Below are positions 62,897-64,000 of a DNA stretch of 64,000 nt, piece by piece. Origin of the DNA: Candidatus Nitrospira nitrosa (GTDB lineage Bacteria; Nitrospirota; Nitrospiria; Nitrospirales; Nitrospiraceae); NCBI RefSeq assembly GCF_001458735.1, contig NZ_CZQA01000001.1, forward strand, positions 682,001-746,000, read 5' to 3'. The notes under the pieces were generated by a model. That model saw nothing but the letters and a program-made list of their open reading frames with translations, had not been told where the DNA came from and made no database searches. Positions within the stretch are counted from its first letter, which is position 1. The number at the start of each line of letters is the position of its first letter. Made by a program: the position numbers and the translations under genes.

Positions 62897-63327
62897 GTCT
62901 ATTGTGCCTGTATTACCAGATCGGGAGCATTGGACAAATATGTGGTCTGCACACTGGTTTTGTCTGTTGTTCCCAACAGCCTCATCCTGATACAAATCTA
63001 CCGTTTACTATTCTTCTGGTTGAACGTTTCCAACCATACGGTAATTCATCCGTTCAGTTTTCTGCAATCCCTCCCCCCTTTTGAATTAGAAAGAGTGATT
63101 CGGAATCCGATATTGCTACGACTCGACACACTGCTTTCCGCACAAAACCGGAAACCCTTCTTTTCACTTGGCTAGAAAGAGGCAACAATACTACGGATGG
63201 GTTGTCACGACCCTTACGCCAAAAATATTGACCGAGGGTCTTTACAATCGTAAACCTCCACAACCTCGTCAGCACTACAAAATCGCGACTCTTTTACGCC
63301 CTGACGACGGATGACCCTCCATGCCAT
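62897..63327. other. Intergenic region without clear gene
   Basis: About 430 bases, AT-richer than the surroundings, separate the unknown regulator from the calcium-type ATPase. No reading frame with a good ribosome site is visible. It should carry the promoter of the two-gene module. Confidence 0.45.
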
Positions 63328-64000
63328 TTACCGTCGAACCCACTTGACCCCTTCAACGACGGCCAGCGGGAGCAGCCCGATGACCACCATCAGCGCCCAA
63401 TCCTCAATAGGTAAGGGGGCGACTTTGAAGATAGGCTCCAGGATCGGAATGGTCAAAATGCCGACTTGTAGAGCCAGAGAAACCAGCACTGCCCAGATGA
63501 GGGCACGGTTGCTCGTCACCCCCACCTTGAACAGCGACCAGCGATCGCTCCGACAATTAAAGGCATGCACTAACTGAGCAGCGACCATCACGGTAAACGT
63601 CACTGTTCGAGCCTGGTCAATCGGCTGCTGCCAGATAAACAAACTCAGCGAGAAGGCGCTCAGAGCGATACCCGCCAACAGTAGCCCTTCTCCGGCGATA
63701 GCCCACAACCTGCCACCATCCAGGAGGCGTGCCTCGGTCTGCCGCGGCGGCTGCTGCATCAGATCCGGCGCTTTCGGATCGACCGCCAGGGCGAGAGCTG
63801 GGAAACCGTCCGTCACGAGGTTCATCCACAGAATGTGAATCGGCAGGAGCGGAAGCGGCAGGCCGAACAGGGTCGCAAACAGCATGACGAGCACCTCGCT
63901 CATATTGCACGACAAAAGAAAATGTACCGTCTTCCTGATGTTGTCGAAGATACCCCGCCCCTCCTCGACCGCGGCGGCGATCGAGGCAAAATTGTCGTCC
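63328..64000 (-). CDS. P-type ATPase, PacL/SERCA-like (type IIA), 5' part outside window
   Basis: The C-terminal 223 residues of a pump whose 5' end lies beyond the window. It opens with DDNFASIAAAVEEGRGIFDN of the P-domain end and continues with helix 5 (FLLSCNMSEVLVMLFATLFG) and helix 6 (WMNLVTDGFPALALAVDP). Four further helices follow. The asparagine in NMSE and the NLVTDGFPAL motif are typical of calcium pumps. The frame stays open to the window edge, with one extra base there. Confidence 0.88.
   Translation of the reverse strand, partial: DDNFASIAAAVEEGRGIFDNIRKTVHFLLSCNMSEVLVMLFATLFGLPLPLLPIHILWMNLVTDGFPALALAVDPKAPDLMQQPPRQTEARLLDGGRLWAIAGEGLLLAGIALSAFSLSLFIWQQPIDQARTVTFTVMVAAQLVHAFNCRSDRWSLFKVGVTSNRALIWAVLVSLALQVGILTIPILEPIFKVAPLPIEDWALMVVIGLLPLAVVEGVKWVRR

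Noticed and set aside
1-64000. CRISPR arrays, tRNA or rRNA genes
   Set aside because: No regularly spaced direct repeats, cloverleaf sequences or rRNA-like conserved blocks were noticed; a dedicated RNA search would be needed to exclude small RNAs.

Overview
The window looks like chromosomal DNA of a Gram-negative bacterium. It carries an outer-membrane beta-barrel, a lipoprotein, a multihaem cytochrome c, a Wzx/Wzy/Wzc-type exopolysaccharide pathway and sigma-54-like promoter sequences. The gene mix (vanadium-haloperoxidase-like protein, haem-rich cytochrome, many P-type ATPases, HPF and Lon stress proteins) best fits a Nitrospira-like member of the Nitrospirota. That assignment is inference: no rRNA or other phylogenetic marker is present. 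No tRNA, rRNA or CRISPR array was seen.

Region 1 (about 1-22.6 kb) is an exopolysaccharide or O-antigen locus, almost all on the minus strand. A NusG/RfaH-type antiterminator (22501) is the first gene of the run. It is followed by an outer-membrane barrel, a Wzc-like tyrosine autokinase, a MurJ/Wzx-type flippase, two family-4 glycosyltransferases, an O-antigen ligase/polymerase and an SGNH protein. After a gap the run continues with another glycosyltransferase, an AsnB-type amidotransferase, a second SGNH protein, an unknown membrane protein and a carbamoyltransferase-SxtJ-DUF5989 triad. The gap holds two plus-strand paralogous secreted beta-propeller genes, each preceded by a sigma-54-like -24/-12 sequence.

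Region 2 (about 22.6-30.3 kb) shows decay and mobility. A broken Mrr-type restriction gene is split by an IS30-family element. It is followed by a large SWIM-SNF2 helicase, a CysC-like kinase and an APH-fold phosphotransferase.

Region 3 (about 30.4-64 kb) is rich in stress, redox and transport genes. It encodes an HPF-cold-shock fusion coupled to a Lon-like protease, a vanadium-haloperoxidase relative, small secreted and membrane proteins and a five-haem cytochrome. Next come a VIT/CCC1 transporter, a BASS-type transporter, a zinc alcohol dehydrogenase, two CBS proteins and a tandem universal stress protein. P-type ATPases of three different subclasses follow, with a glycogen-debranching-type glycosidase, two MFS paralogs, a BON protein, a glycosyltransferase and an unknown two-gene module. 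The set resembles low-oxygen or dormancy regulons of other bacteria (inference).

The strip from 23 to 51 kb also contains an unusual number of gene relics: mrr, a small exported protein, an alcohol dehydrogenase fragment, an L,D-transpeptidase fragment and a MacA-MacB deletion fusion. Two copies of a roughly 125-bp dispersed repeat lie in the same strip.
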